Shown here: piece by piece, positions 1-9,572 of the stretch
How the letters are laid out: the number at the start of each line of letters is the position of its first letter
How positions within the stretch are numbered: the first letter of the stretch is position 1
NCBI GenBank assembly: GCA_963930655.1
Contig: OZ005607.1
Span: 11,734,874-11,798,873 of the forward strand
DNA length: 64,000 nucleotides
Source: Myrica gale
Taxonomy: Eukaryota; Streptophyta; Magnoliopsida; Fagales; Myricaceae
Direction of reading: 5' to 3'
Program-made: the position numbers and the translations under genes
The notes under the pieces: model-generated
The model's database searches: none
Seen by the model: the letters and a program-made list of their open reading frames with translations, nothing else
What the model was told of the DNA's origin: nothing

Positions 1-1051
1 TATGTAAGGTCCCTAAGGGAAATAGGGGATAGTTCCAACGGGAACGCACAACCTTGATGCCAGGGGTAAATGGAGCTCAAATAGCCCATAAGATAAGGAT
101 TTGAAAGATTTTCCAAAAGCAAGAGCTTTATAAGTACAAGCGATGTTTTCAAGAGCAAGTGCTTGTGCATATGCAATCATGAGGCATACACGTGCATAAA
201 AATTCATGATCATGCATGAATTACATAAGTTTACATGATAATTCAAGTTCAAGTGCATGCTTATGATTTCAAGTTCAAGTGCATGCTTATGATTTCAAGT
301 TCATGATTATGAGTTCAAGAACAAGTTCATGGTTTCAAACTCACGATTTCAAGTTCATTTTTCCAAACCATGATTTCAAGTCCATGTTTTAATTATAATT
401 CCTTACTGAGTCTTTCGACTCACAGTTTTAAATTGTATCATTCCAGATAACGTTTCAGGAGGAGAAATCTAGAAGAGGAACCGACGGGAATGACCTTTTC
501 TCTTTTGTTGTTCATTAGAGGATTAGATGTAAATTTTTGGATGAGCCGACATGAGCCTCCGTTGTGTGGTGGTCATGGGTTATTCGGCCTAGTCAAGTTT
601 AGGGTTTTTAAACGATTGATATTCTGCAGTAGTAAGTTTAGATGTCAAGTATCCTAGTCGTGGTTAACAGAAGCAGAAGTTGGGGAGTTCATATGAAGCA
701 CTAAGGACGCTTGATTCAGACAGCCTGTGTATGCATATGTTTTGCGTATAAGGATTCAAGATGTATTATAAAGATATTATGAGTAGGTCATGTGAAGAGG
801 ATTTGATGGAATCCCTTAGATCATGTACTTCAGCTGTGCAGCCATGCGATGTCACTAAGACGCTTACCCTATTCTGAGGAAGTCGTTTTGTGTATGGTGC
901 AGTTTATGTAAATCTCTTTGGCCCATCTCTCTCAGTTGTAATGTGTATAAAATTTTTCGCTGCAAGAATAAGAGAAAACGCTGGAACATTCATTGAATGA
1001 ATGTTCGCGGCTGTCATTAACCCCCTTCGGGCTAGCGTTCGGGGCGTGACA
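1..1051 (+). repeat. Family-A LTR, 3' part (left end outside window)
   Basis: This is the last kilobase of a long LTR, ending GGGGCGTGACA at 1051. It holds the family-A landmarks in order: ACGCACAACC box (44-53), TGAGTC/GACTCA inverted repeat (407-422), an ATTCCAG acceptor-like site and short terminal frame (447-472), and a GCTGGAACATTC-to-GCGGCTGTCA end segment. The same order recurs in seven other copies in the window. The start and any target duplication lie outside, so it cannot be called solo or full-length. Confidence 0.85.
447..472 (+). other. Family-A LTR terminal exon, short form
   Basis: After an AG acceptor the frame reads (G)AT-AAC-GTT-TCA-GGA-GGA-GAA-ATC-TAG, giving D-N-V-S-G-G-E-I-stop. 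The copy at 46266-46291 gives D-N-V-S-G-E-E-T-stop. This is the short version of the exon seen as D-x-SGE...EDYL in longer copies. Coding status is inferred from conservation only. Confidence 0.4.
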
Positions 1052-1248
1052 ACAGAGATCTCCAGGGGCTAAATGTATAAAATAAGTCACTTTATAGCTA
1101 ACAACAAGCTACCGTAGAGATTGAGTGACTATATACTACGTACTTCAAGTCTCCATAGAGTACAGAGATCTCCAGAGGCTAAATGCATCAAATAAGTGAT
1201 TCTATAGCTAACAATAAGCTACCGTAGAGATTAAGAGACTCTATACTC
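1052..1248. repeat. Imperfect tandem duplication next to LTR end
   Basis: Two copies of about 87 bp, at 1052-1138 and 1162-1248 (offset 110). Each begins ACAGAGATCTCCAG and contains AAGCTACCGTAGAGATT. They lie between the LTR end and the GRF zinc-finger exon. On the minus strand they occupy what would be the first intron of that gene. Confidence 0.75.
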
Positions 1249-1250
1249 AC

Positions 1251-1442
1251 CGTGGCAGCCGAATATTGCGAGCAACTCCAGAATCTACGTCCTGGATTGA
1301 GTGATGTCTTGCTAACCCTTGACCTTGCACTAATTCCGCAGAAACACAGAGGTCTGACGTCAATCTTGCCACCGCTCCTTTCCTCGGATGCAGATCTACT
1401 GTCACTAAGAGTGCTTGCTGTAGAGAAGCATTTATGGGACAT
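1251..1442 (-). pseudogene. First coding exon of a GRF-type zinc-finger protein, truncated
   Basis: An ATG at 1442-1440 opens a 64-codon exon on the minus strand that ends exactly at a GTGAGT splice donor (1250-1245). The protein has a Ser/Thr-rich start (residues 1-26) and then a GRF-type zinc finger start: CFCG at residues 34-37, SLNPGRRFWSC at about 52-62. In this family the C-x-C-G, N-P-G-R-R-F and following Cys bind zinc, and the domain is usually linked to nucleic-acid binding. The last zinc ligand would be in the next exon, but a family-A LTR ends at 1051, only 200 bp downstream, and no further exon is visible. The 5' side (1443-1800) looks like a plant leader with GAACCCTAG motifs. 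Whether the gene is broken or only has a very long intron cannot be told here. Confidence 0.6.
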
Positions 1443-2133
1443 GGCCAACAGATTTGACTTCGGGCTTTCGATATGTAGCTGCTGGATTTGGAGAAAAATG
1501 GGGTCAATGAATCTAGGGTTCCACTTAACAAAGATTATGAATTAGAAGGATTTGGGGATGGAAGGGGGTTTGGGTTTCGACTGATTGGGAAAAATGCACA
1601 TTGGCCGAAAGATTTTGGGAAATACCTAGGGTTCGAGAAAGCCACGGTGATTTGGGGAAAAATTTCGAGTGTTCAGGGACAGGAAATGTTTGAGTGTTTG
1701 GGCGAAGCAGTGACTTTTGCTAATGTGACAGGGGCAAATTTTGAATATTATTTCGTGGACAACGTGGCCACAACGTGTTGGCCACAGGGGTAGAAGCCAT
1801 GTCAGCGAAGCTTCCACGTGTCATCTCAGTATTGGCTATCACGTGTCAAATGTTGACACCCAGCATCTCCCATTAAGTTGGAGACGAAATTAGAGTCCAT
1901 GGATCCTGCGTTAGTGGTTGGCAAACAAAAGAGACACAAATCGCACAAAATGCTCTTAGCACTAGAAAAATGATAAGCATATATCTAAAGGTAAACGACT
2001 ACTTATTACATTCCAAATGCATCGTGAAGCTTATTTCAAACAGAAAATCAATCAAAAGTAATGAACGGGCAAATTCTTCGAACTTGTAAAAATCAACCGG
2101 AAATTAGTGGCAAGGGCAACAAGAATAACGGAC
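1443..2133. other. Probable leader/upstream region of the GRF exon; no clear gene
   Basis: The stretch 1443-1800 reads on the minus strand like a pyrimidine-rich plant 5' leader. At 1886 a minus-strand CGCAG acceptor-like site precedes a short ATG frame of about 24 codons that matches nothing I know. The rest shows no gene or repeat that I can name. Confidence 0.35.
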
Positions 2134-2255
2134 CTGTAATACTCATCAAGGAGTCGCGATCATGAAATAATAAGAAATCAAATTCCATTCGACTCAGAAA
2201 GGCAGTTGAAAGCGAAACAAAACCAGCAAAAGCTGTTCGGGGATCTCGAGCTCAC
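2134..2255 (-). other. Candidate short spliced intron of an unknown transcript
   Basis: On the minus strand a GC-rich segment ends CGTGCCCAG|GTGAGCTCG (donor at 2255) and the sequence 122 bp on reads ATTACAG|GTCCG (acceptor at 2134). Both match plant GT-AG consensus well. The flanking sequence (about 2256-2430 and 2000-2133) keeps no long frame across the junction, so it would be a 5' untranslated part. It could belong to the GRF exon downstream on the same strand. Splice sites only; no product recognised. Confidence 0.35.
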
Positions 2256-2638
2256 CTGGGCACGATTCCGAATATCGCGGCGGGTGGGTGAGCAGTGACG
2301 TCCTTGCCTTTCTCTGATTCTCACCTCGATCTCTTCCGGGTCGCAATGGATGTTGGGTTGGTGCTATAGCTTGTAGAAGACGCCAAACGATTGCAAATAT
2401 TTCAAGGTAAGGTTGACGGTTATGAAGAGACAACCATTGTAGCCTTCAGTCTTATCACTGAGAGAAAGCCTTACACGAACACTGTTGTGGGTGTACCCAG
2501 TGAGTCGGGCCTTCGATCATGGAAAAACTGAAAAGAACGAGCATGAGCCATTGCGCAGAGTATTTGGAAATGATGGAAACCAGCCGCAAGCATTTTCTCT
2601 GCTCTTCAATATTGATGTGCATAACTGTACTTCCGTTG

Positions 2639-3346
2639 CATACATTTAGGGGTGGTTAACGGTAGTGTAAGCGACGGTTTGGTGAAAATCGTCACCGTCA
2701 CCGCAATTGACGGTATCACATAATTGACAGCGTCACCGCACCGCTAAGGCACAATAACCGCCCTTGCCGGTGACGGTATTAACGGTAACGGTTATAGGGT
2801 AACCGCTTAAACCGTATAACCGTTGTGCCAAAAAATGGGATTCCTCCTTGGACTTTTTCATTATTTTCACTATTTTTTGCTGTTTAAATTTCTAACATAA
2901 TATCATAATCAATAATCATATCGAAGGAAAAAAAATCATAACATATTCAAAAATAATATCATAATTATTAATAATCATAACAAATATAAATAGTTGTCCA
3001 AAATTTCAACATAATATCATATTCAAACATAAATACTAAAGTCTAATAAAGGTGTGCAACAATGTGACATAAACCAACTAACTTATTCCAACAAAAGTCC
3101 AATAAAAGTATGTCACATAATCAATAATCATCACAAGTCTCAACTAGGGGTGGTTAACGGTAGTGTAGGTGACGGTTTGACGAAAACTGTCACCTTCACT
3201 GCAATTGACGGAATCACATATTTGACACCGCTACCGCACCACTAAGGCACAATTACCGCCCTTACCGGTTACAGTACTGGTAGCGGTGACGATTTAAGCG
3301 GTTAAAACGGCCACTGCCGGTACAAATGAACACCCCTACATACATT
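2639..3346. mobile_element. Non-autonomous hAT element with perfect 8-bp target duplication
   Basis: The element spans 2647-3338, starting TAGGGGTGG and ending CACCCCTA, and is flanked by CATACATT on both sides (2639-2646 and 3339-3346). An 8-bp duplication and a TAGGGG end are hAT hallmarks. The subterminal region is full of CGGTGACGGT/ACCGTCACC-like repeats on both strands. The 5' terminal segment is present twice: 2647-2760 and again at 3146-3260. The centre is AT-rich and has no coding capacity. Confidence 0.9.
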
Positions 3347-3468
3347 TACGAAGGTCAGTGATAGGACGTTGACAAGACGTCCTTGCACATAGAAATTTTT
3401 AATATCTTGCGTTATAATTTTTCGTCGTTTCGAACAATTCACGTGGTAGATCATGCGGGGGCTACTCA

Positions 3469-3729
3469 GCGTTTGATGGCCGAAATTTTGTCACTTCAAA
3501 TTTTAGTAATTTAAAATTTTGGATCTGATTAAAAAAGTTATATAATAATATTTTTATTGTCAAATCATTTTTAATTATAATATTTATTTAAAATTTTTTA
3601 TATAGAAAATTAAATAGAGATTATTTAAATAAATTATATTTATTTAGAATGAAAAATGACGATTTGATTGGAAGTGAGAAAATTTTGAAGAATTATTTTA
3701 TTGTGGCTAAAATTTTGGCTCACAAACGT
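3469..3729. mobile_element. MITE-like element, GCGTTTG termini
   Basis: Imperfect terminal inverted repeats of about 22 bp: GCGTTTGATGGCCGAAATTT at 3469 and, inverted, CGTTTGTGAGCCAAAATTTT at 3710-3729. The interior is AT-rich and non-coding. A convincing target duplication was not found. Related GTTTG ends occur near 61852, 59620 and 63848. Confidence 0.55.
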
Positions 3730-3760
3730 GTCCAAGTTTTTTGAAAAAACCATGAGGTGC

Positions 3761-4067
3761 AATTGGATCCCTGAAGTAACAAATTAGCCATTTAGCTCCA
3801 TGAGGTGTTGATTTCAGCAAACCACTAACGACAATTCATTGTCACATCAGCCAAGCTTTTACAAAACAAACATAAAAAAATCCTAAATTTTTCTCCCTAC
3901 ATATCTTTGCAAACTACATCTCACATTCTCCCAAATAATCGAAAACTCAGTAGAATCCCCAGATATCAACATTTACTGTAAATGCAGGTAGATAGAGGAA
4001 CATCTTTTTCTCCAAATCATTATCTCAGAGAGTTAAATGGTTAATTTGTTACCTTGAGGACCCAATT
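3761..4067. mobile_element. MITE-like element with ~39-bp inverted repeats
   Basis: AATTGGATCCCTGAAGTAAC... at 3761-3799 matches the reverse complement of 4030-4067, including the shared core AACAAATTAGCCATTTA against TAAATGGTTAATTTGTT. The interior of about 230 bp is non-coding. The superfamily is unclear. Confidence 0.6.
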
Positions 4068-4120
4068 ATAACTTTCAAATACCTCAGAGGTCATAGGTGC
4101 AATTTAGCCTTTAATTGAAA

Positions 4121-5160
4121 TAGGGGTGTTCAGTGCCAACGGAAAATTCTGGTGGCGCCGGTGGTATTCCCGGTTCCCGGGTTACCCGACACCGGGTTCC
4201 GGGAAACCGGGAACCGGGATTTTTTTTAAAAGGTTAAACCATTTCGTTTGAAGAGGTGCTATCTGCATCTTTCCAATCTCATTTATGGTGGTTTGATGAT
4301 TAGGATGAGATTGAATCTCATAGAAAAGAAAACGAAGCAAGGGTTGCTGGTGAGAAGTTGCAAGCTTCTCTTTCAGCAGAGCTTGAAAAAGTTCGGCAGG
4401 AGAAATCAGCAGCTGAACAAAAGGTAACGCAGTTTCATACTTTGGCACTCTCACGTTAGCCATTTGAATTATAGAGTTCAATGGTTGCCTTTCCTTTCCA
4501 TCCGGTGATTTTGAATGTTAAACTTGATGCTTGTGCCGGTTTAATTAATTTCTTTCACTCTGCAGATTACGACCCTTATAATAGTCAATCACGATAAATT
4601 TGTTGAATCTGCAGGCAGCCTCATTTGAGGATATGTATAAGCGAGCACAAGAGTACAGCGTGAGTTTACAACAGTATGACAGCAAACTTCAGAAAGATAA
4701 TGAAACACATAGTGAGTCACTCAAGCGAGTTGAAATGGAGAAATTGACCATTGTGGAGAACCTTAGCAATTTAAGGTGTCACAATAAGGCATTGCAAGAT
4801 CAATTAACTTCATTGAAAGTAAGTTCGTACGTGCAAAATTGTTGCTGGAGCTGTGTTTAATTGCCACCTATTGTCCCCACGCAGTATTTTATAAAATTGA
4901 TTGGAGTTGTACAAACTGCTTTGCGTGTTTATTGTTTTTTCTGTATTTTTAATTATTTATTTGATTCTTTACCAATATTAAATGTTAGACAGAGGAGTAG
5001 GTCCTTTCATCTTGCCCACCAGAGCATTCTGTTTTTTTTTCTTGCATTATTTTTCCTTGAATGTCAATTACATTACAGAACTTGTATTTTGATTGTTAGT
5101 AACTTAGTATTTTGATTCAAAAATAGTTAGTACTTTGAATACATAATATGCTAATTATAG
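4121..5160 (+). mobile_element. hAT-like element carrying a host gene fragment; right end not found
   Basis: It begins TAGGGGTGTTCAGTGCC at 4121. The next 100 bp is CCGG-rich subterminal sequence (for example GGTTCCCGGGTTACCCG) closely like that of the hAT element at 27545-27680. Inside lie two exons and introns of a KIN-14 kinesin gene (4304-4818). I could not find a matching CACCCCTA right end or a repeat of the left flank, so the right boundary given is only where recognisable sequence ends. The alternative is that the kinesin piece lies beside, not inside, a hAT end. Confidence 0.5.
4304..4818 (+). pseudogene. KIN-14 (ATK1/ATK5-type) kinesin gene fragment: two coiled-coil exons
   Basis: Exon 1 (4304-4423, 40 codons) follows a TTAG acceptor and ends at GTAAC. 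Exon 2 (4615-4818, 68 codons) follows CTGCAG and ends at GTAAGT. Both are phase 0 and join in frame. Exon 1 begins DEIESHRKENEARV and exon 2 contains EDMYKRAQEYSVSLQQYDSK and VENLSNLRCHNKALQDQL. These are the coiled-coil stalk of minus-end-directed plant kinesins of the ATK1/ATK5 group, upstream of the motor domain; the parent protein works on spindle microtubules. The motor and the N-terminus are absent. The intron (4424-4614) is kept, so this was copied from DNA and not from mRNA. No frame break is seen in either exon. Confidence 0.75.
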
Positions 5161-5778
5161 GGTAGTTGGTAACCTGAGTGCTGGAGAAAATTTGGTATTA
5201 TATGCCATGGCTTGTCTCGGTGGTTAGAAAGAGTGGGCTGATTTCACCTGGGGTAGTTGAGTTATGAATTCCCGGGGTCACCGATCTAAAACCACCCGGG
5301 GTAAGTGAGTATTGAGCCCGGGGTCAGTAAGTTTTGAGGCCGGGGTAATGGAGTATTAAATGACCGGAGGAAAGGTCCCGGGGGATTTGGGTATTGAATG
5401 ACCAGGGTAATTGAACGGTCAGGTCAGGGTTACTGAGTAGGAAATACTATGTCGAGAAACTCAGTCTGACCGAGGGCAGAATGCCCGGGAGTTTGGAGAC
5501 CTAGACTCTCGAGATGACCGAGAACAGAACTCCCAGGTGTGCTGAACACTGCAAGCCAGGGGGTGCTGAGCCATGGAATTACAGGGTGTACTAAGACCCG
5601 AGGACCTCTCGGGGTACTGATCCATGGCAATCTCGGGTGGTCTGAGACCCAGGGAATGATCAGGAGTATTGACCCCAGGTGTTGAGACCTAGTTCCCGGG
5701 AGTTTTGGGCCTAGACCCGGGGGTGTTTCGCCCTAGACGTCGGATGAGTAGAGCCTGAATGCCCGGGGTGTTTGGGGA
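5161..5778. repeat. CCCGGG-rich repeat tract
   Basis: CCCGGG/CCGGGG-like words recur irregularly every 20-50 bp, interspersed with GAGTATTGA-like words. Similar tracts occur at 21370-21500, 21920-22180 and 22740-23180, all in family-B LTR context, so this is probably a broken family-B LTR piece. There is no coding content. Confidence 0.55.
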
Positions 5779-6287
5779 TGTAACGCCCCGTGCCCGTACT
5801 TACCCCCCAAGGCTCAATTATAGAGATAGTATGCACACAGACAGGGATTACGACACAAATTATCCCAAACAACCTTGTCTGATTTACATTGAAAAGCCTA
5901 GCGGAAGTCTTATATGAAAATAGGGTTGTGATTAAAACTTGCAAAAACGTATCAAGGAGAAATTGTAGGTTAAGAAAGGACGATGAATTAACTCTTATTG
6001 AGCGATTTTTCAAAACATTTTATAGAATAAAACCTTTAGAATAAATGAATGTTTAATAATATAAGGAAAGAATAAGAGGTAGGGAAGGAAATAAATACTT
6101 GCAGGAATAACTATTAGATTTCATTACAAAGCACAGTTTTCCCAAAACACGTCCACCAGGGGACTACAAAAGGGCTAAGTACAAAATTGAAACTTCTAAA
6201 GCTCGCCAAGCCACTACAACCGTGTGTTAAACGAGGAGAAATACATCGGAAGGAAGAACAAAGGAACGACACCTATACTAGGGTCCA

Positions 6288-6579
6288 TTAGACCTCCTCA
6301 TCAGAATCGGAGGTGAGGTCTATTACTAGCCTCGGGTAGAACGTGACTACTCTCCGCCGGTGGCGCTGGGGGAGTGTAGTCGAGTCTAAGGAACTCCGGT
6401 GGCACAATCAGGCCGAAATCCTCTAAACGGGGGAGTGGGGACAAAGGTGGTTCCTTGAGGAACCAGTGGGGCTCATGCTTTACCAGTGCCTCATAAGCAT
6501 CGGTAACCCAAGTTCGGACCTTTAGGACTTAGATGTAGGGGTCGAGGTCCAGAGTTAGCTTGTTCTCGAAAAGCTTCAT
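6288..6579 (-). pseudogene. LTR-embedded reading frame, decayed copy
   Basis: This is the minus-strand counterpart of the intact frame at 25829-26125, with the same ATGAAGCTT start and much the same middle: WVTDAYEALVKHEPHWFLKE, then PPEFLRLD. It has an in-frame TAA after DLDPYI and a 1-base deletion near the end. In the shifted frame the last eleven codons still read IDLTSDSDEEV and then stop, with TAA where the intact copy has TAG. Function is unknown; see the intact copy. Confidence 0.7.
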
Positions 6580-8944
6580 CTTCAATCTCGCGGTGTCACA
6601 AACAATGTTGCAGAAACATGAAACAGGGTGAGTCGAACTGACTCAATAAGGTCGGGGAGGGGAACACATGATCATACATCACAGTACATGCCTTAAAATG
6701 GAAAGCATCAGTACACTAACAATTTCAACATACAAGACATGGAATTAATATAAGAAATGTATGCCAATGCAATTGAAATGCAATTACTCATCCAATGGTT
6801 TCCTGAGGTATTCTCGGTGTCTGCTCGTGGGACTGTCCCGTGTCACCTACACCAGGACCTTAAAAATGATGTCGTAGAGTCTAGAAGGAGCCCACCCACT
6901 CCCTATAGTGGGGGGTTGCACTCTCCTCATGTGCCCGGTACCGTCACTCTTTCTTCGGGAATTACCTCGCAGGTTTGGGGTTCATTACAGTTTTTTTTTC
7001 TCTTATGAAGTGAATGCAATCAATGAATGACTATAATTCATGTACAATGTATACATCCGAAAAATATCTCATGATATGAATAGAAAAATATAGACTAATA
7101 AAGTGCTTGCAACTTTAAGACATGAATGATAGAGATACAGTTATCCAACACTAGTATTACAGTTGAATAAAAGAAAACTCATTGAAGGATTAAACATACA
7201 TTTTTATAATTCAAAGCTAATTGTGCCCTAAACTTTCAATTACAGGTCTATGGGGCCTTCTCAGACCCTACTGGGCCTGTCTAAAAATTTTAAAGGGTTC
7301 TTGGCTTATTTTGCGTTAACGGGCCTAAAGCCCCTAATTTTACACGGTTTGGGTTCAAATTTGGGCTTTCCCATCTATTTTTCATGTTCTACACATCCAC
7401 GAAGTTATTTTCTCCGTTTGGACCTCTTACCCTCACTTTCTAAGTAAAATGCCAAAACTGCCCCTAGAGACCTCTAGGTGCATTTTCGACCTTTCCCGAC
7501 ATCCAATTGCCCTGGAATTTCTACTGGGATCAAATGATTACTTATAAATACTATCTAGAAAGTTTAATGTATAAATTCAAAGTATCTGTAGCGCGGTTTT
7601 GAATAGTGACCTATTTTCTACGGTTTTTCTACTGTTTGCACCGTTAGACCTATTTACATGTTGTGTTCTTTGTATTTAATCAACATAAACCTATAAGCTA
7701 ACATCTTTGCACATATATACAAGATCTCAGAGCACATATGGGATGGTCAGATAGCATAAAAGTAATGAAATGGAAAACATAACATACGAATTTTACAACC
7801 CAGCAATAAACACCCTTTGCATGCTGTTGTTGTTCTTGAAAAGCATCAAATCTCAGCCTTTGAGTTAATAAACTCCCATTCAAGGCACTGCCTTGCTTAT
7901 TTTTCATCTCGTAGCCCTATTTTCCATTTATCCATCAGTAAAACACACGGATGCACAAATCTTTAAAGAATCAAACTTAAAATTGCACTATTTCTCAATT
8001 ATGTCAAAAGAACTTCATGCATGCATCTTTCCTCCTCTCTATGACCAACCCGTGACCTTCTTGGCTCTTTTTGAGCCCTTTGAGCCACTGACTCTGGCCC
8101 TTTGTCACGAAATTAAGTTCTTGCAACATCAAATTACACACAAGTACCACATGCAACAACTTTTCACATAATGTAGTATTTTTGCAAAAAGAATTCATCC
8201 GCCTTAATCATCTCATACATGCAACAATTAATTCTCAAGGATCTCATTAAAATTTAAGGGCAGTGGTGTTTTCTTTTTTGTAAACAAGAAAAATGATAGA
8301 AATATCTCTAAATGGACATACACAGTCATGATCTCATTTTTCCCACACACACATGTAAAACTAAACCCCTGACCAAAGCATCAAGACCTAACCCTTACCT
8401 TGGTGCTTTTCGGTTGATCTTAAGTGAATCAGAAGCTCTCCTAAAGTAGGTACACACTCTCTTCAGCAAGCACACAAACACTTCGGCAAGCCCACACACA
8501 CACACACACTTGGTCCAGGCACACCCACACAAACTAAGACCCTATAAGGCACTGCTTGGTTGGGTTTGATCCAAAGGAGCTGCAAGAAGCAAGCTCCTTG
8601 GATGGCTGATTTGGGCAGCAAGGGCAAGAGAAGCCACATGGCACACTCCCCCTTAATCTGGGTAATCATGGGGTGCAAGGGTGAAACAAAATCTCACTCA
8701 AGGCAAGCTGATTGGTCTAGACTTCCCCCTGTACTGATCATGCAAGAAGGACAAGAAAATGAGACAAGAGAAAAGGACAAGAAAATGAGACAAAAACTCA
8801 TTGGTTAGGAAGGCTGGTCGCGACAACATGCCACACCGGGCATGAAGCGTGAGCCAGAGGACCAGCCGGGCAGACTAGGCTTTTCAAGGCCTATCCCCGG
8901 AAATTCTCTGGAGTGCAGAGCCGTGACCTCCCGAGTGCATAGTA

Positions 8945-9133
8945 CTCAGCCCTCCCGGGCATGCAGTACTCAGCCTTCCCGGGCGTACAATACTCAGCTC
9001 ACTCGGGTGTGCAGCGCTCAGCCCTCCCGAGAGTGCAACACTCAGCTCTCCCGGGTATGTAGTGCTCCGACCTCCCAGGCGTGCAGCGCTCAGACCTCTT
9101 GTGAGTTCAGCACTCAGACCTCCCGGTAGTCAG
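8945..9133 (+). repeat. 24-bp tandem array in family-B LTR (8 units)
   Basis: Units start at 8945, 8969, 8993, 9017, 9041, 9065, 9089 and 9113, with consensus CTCAGCCCTCCCGGGCGTGC followed by a variable tail such as AGTA. The period is exactly 24, so on the plus strand it reads as an eight-residue repeat (CSTQPSRA-like) for 60 residues. That strand is antisense to the LTR, so translation is unlikely. Confidence 0.85.
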
Positions 9134-9412
9134 TTCTCTGCCCACCCGGGAGTCTGGGAAGACCAATCAGTTCTTCTGTTTTTTTTAAATAAAAGAATTA
9201 ATTATTAACCAATTTAATCACATGCACTTGCACTAAAATAATGATCTCTACTCAAAGATTAAAAATTTTAGGAAATAATTCCTATAAGAAATTAATCAAA
9301 TGAAGAAAAACTAACAAGGCACAAAGTGAGCAATTAAAGCCAACACTTAAAGAAGGAACACGATTACTAAAGATATAATAGTGAAAGTCTTAACAAGGTT
9401 CCGGGTATTACA

Positions 9413-9502
9413 TCCTCCCCCACTTAAGATCAATTTCGTCCTCGTAATTGCATAAGTTTCCAAAAGTTAGAAAGTTCTTCAGAGTTTTCAAAAAAAAGCA
9501 AA
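9413..9502 (-). other. 3' untranslated end and polypurine tract of family-B chromovirus
   Basis: Read on the minus strand: a non-coding segment, GAGGACGAAATTGATCTTAA, then the purine run AAGTGGGGGAGGA at 9413-9425, then the LTR start. The same words, GAGGACGAAATTGTTCTTAA plus a purine run, precede the LTRs at 60391 (-) and 61510 (+). The polypurine tract primes plus-strand DNA synthesis in LTR retrotransposons. Confidence 0.75.
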
Positions 9503-9572
9503 TCATTTCACTAGCTTTTTCTCAAACAAATCCTTCTTTATGACTCCAGGATTGGTCTTTCCTGTTTCTCCC
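9503..9572 (-). pseudogene. Accessory frame downstream of pol, 3' piece (split by LTR insertion)
   Basis: This is the C-terminal part, about 21 codons, of the frame that begins at 17147. It ends TGA at 9505-9503. The family-A LTR 9573-16933 sits between the two pieces, and the duplicated CTCCC (9568-9572 and 16934-16938) lets the original frame be followed: it stays open across the insertion point and would total about 92 codons. See the entry at 16934-17147. Confidence 0.6.

Larger units (their letters stand above)
5779..9412 (-). repeat. Family-B LTR, 3' LTR of a minus-strand chromovirus
   Basis: Read on the minus strand it starts TGTAATACCCGG at 9412 and ends GGGGCGTTACA at 5779, 3634 bp, with TGTAA/TTACA terminal inverted repeats. 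Directly upstream of its start (9413-9431) is a polypurine tract read as AAGTGGGGGAGGA, which marks it as the 3' LTR. It contains the 24-bp tandem array (8945-9133), the TGAGTC/GACTCA inverted repeat (6629-6645) and a decayed copy of the LTR reading frame (6288-6579). Confidence 0.85.
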
